Below are positions 12,417 to 12,534 of a stretch of DNA of 12,534 nt, in pieces. The stretch is from Gammaproteobacteria bacterium (GTDB taxonomy: Bacteria; Pseudomonadota; Gammaproteobacteria; Steroidobacterales; Woeseiaceae). A model generated the notes under the pieces. That model worked only from the letters and a program-made list of their open reading frames with translations, searched no databases and was not told the DNA's origin. Every line of letters begins with the position of its first letter. Position 1 is the first letter of the stretch. Location: NCBI GenBank assembly GCA_003645495.1, contig QNFK01000018.1, positions 1-12,534 on the forward strand, read 5' to 3'. A program made the translations under genes and the position numbers.

Positions 12417-12534
12417 AAACTGAAGAGTTTGATCCTGGCTCAGATTGAACGCTGGCGGCATGCCTAACACATGCAAGTCGAACGGAAACGATGGAAGCTT
12501 GCTTCCAGGCGTCGAGTGGCGGACGGGTGAGTAA
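12417..12534 (+). rRNA. 16S ribosomal RNA, 5' end (partial)
   Basis: The sequence from AAACTGAAGAGTTTGATCCT onward matches the 5' end of bacterial 16S rRNA (E. coli AAATTGAAGAG...). It includes the universal forward primer site (AGAGTTTGATCCTGGCTCAG) and the conserved CTAACACATGCAAGTCGAACG. The first variable region follows (GATGGAAGCTTGCTTCCAGGCGTC), then GTGGCGGACGGGTGAGTAA. The mature start is placed at 12417 by alignment to E. coli from memory. The gene runs off the right end after about 118 nt. The conserved bases suit a gammaproteobacterium but are too few for finer placement. Confidence 0.97.

Overview
The window reads as a chromosomal segment of a gammaproteobacterium, probably a marine or environmental lineage. 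The evidence is the RppH-type Nudix protein, an ErpA-type A-carrier, a HemJ-type protein, a proteobacterial 16S rRNA 5' end, and a gene set I recall as syntenic in Pseudomonas and relatives (DUF6776 / erpA / anmK / M23 peptidase / tyrS / rRNA operon). Genus cannot be set from this sequence. I see no transposase, integrase, phage gene, CRISPR array or tRNA. This is core-genome DNA, and its interest lies mainly in non-coding structure and gene arrangement.

Layout. Left edge (59-1042, minus): a FecCD/BtuC-type ABC permease whose ATPase partner would lie off the left end. Diverging from it is rppH (1169-1789, plus), whose 3' end overlaps tail-to-tail by 39 bp with hemJ (1751-2185, minus). A plus-strand group follows: a DUF6776 membrane coiled-coil protein (2354-3049), a bactofilin (3068-3496), erpA (3528-3899) and ppx (about 3952-5490). 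Ppx faces ppk (5582-7657, minus). Between these two convergent polyphosphate genes lies a nearly undiluted 70-bp REP doublet (5494-5563). The minus-strand series continues upstream of ppk with anmK (7731-8861) and an M23 murein peptidase (8867-10306). The peptidase gene diverges from tyrS (10608-11807). Downstream of tyrS, an rRNA operon begins: a strong promoter (12121-12148), a structured leader with boxA, and the first about 118 nt of 16S rRNA (12417 to the window end).

How the genes work together. Ppk makes and Ppx degrades polyphosphate. They are placed tail-to-tail rather than in one operon. The M23 peptidase and AnmK are both peptidoglycan genes (cleavage and recycling) and are separated by only 5 nt. 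The bactofilin and the DUF6776 protein look like envelope or cytoskeleton components. ErpA (Fe-S delivery), HemJ (haem synthesis), RppH (mRNA 5' decapping), TyrS and the rRNA operon are housekeeping.

Notable points: (i) the ppx frame carries its nucleotide/phosphate-binding loop upstream of the first ATG, and no ATG, GTG or TTG is available, so a non-standard start, a mutation or a sequence error is implied; (ii) the REPIN-like element between ppx and ppk; (iii) back-to-back promoters between the peptidase gene and tyrS that share DNA; (iv) a 15-bp imperfect hairpin in the rRNA leader. I did not find a convincing previously undescribed multi-gene system.
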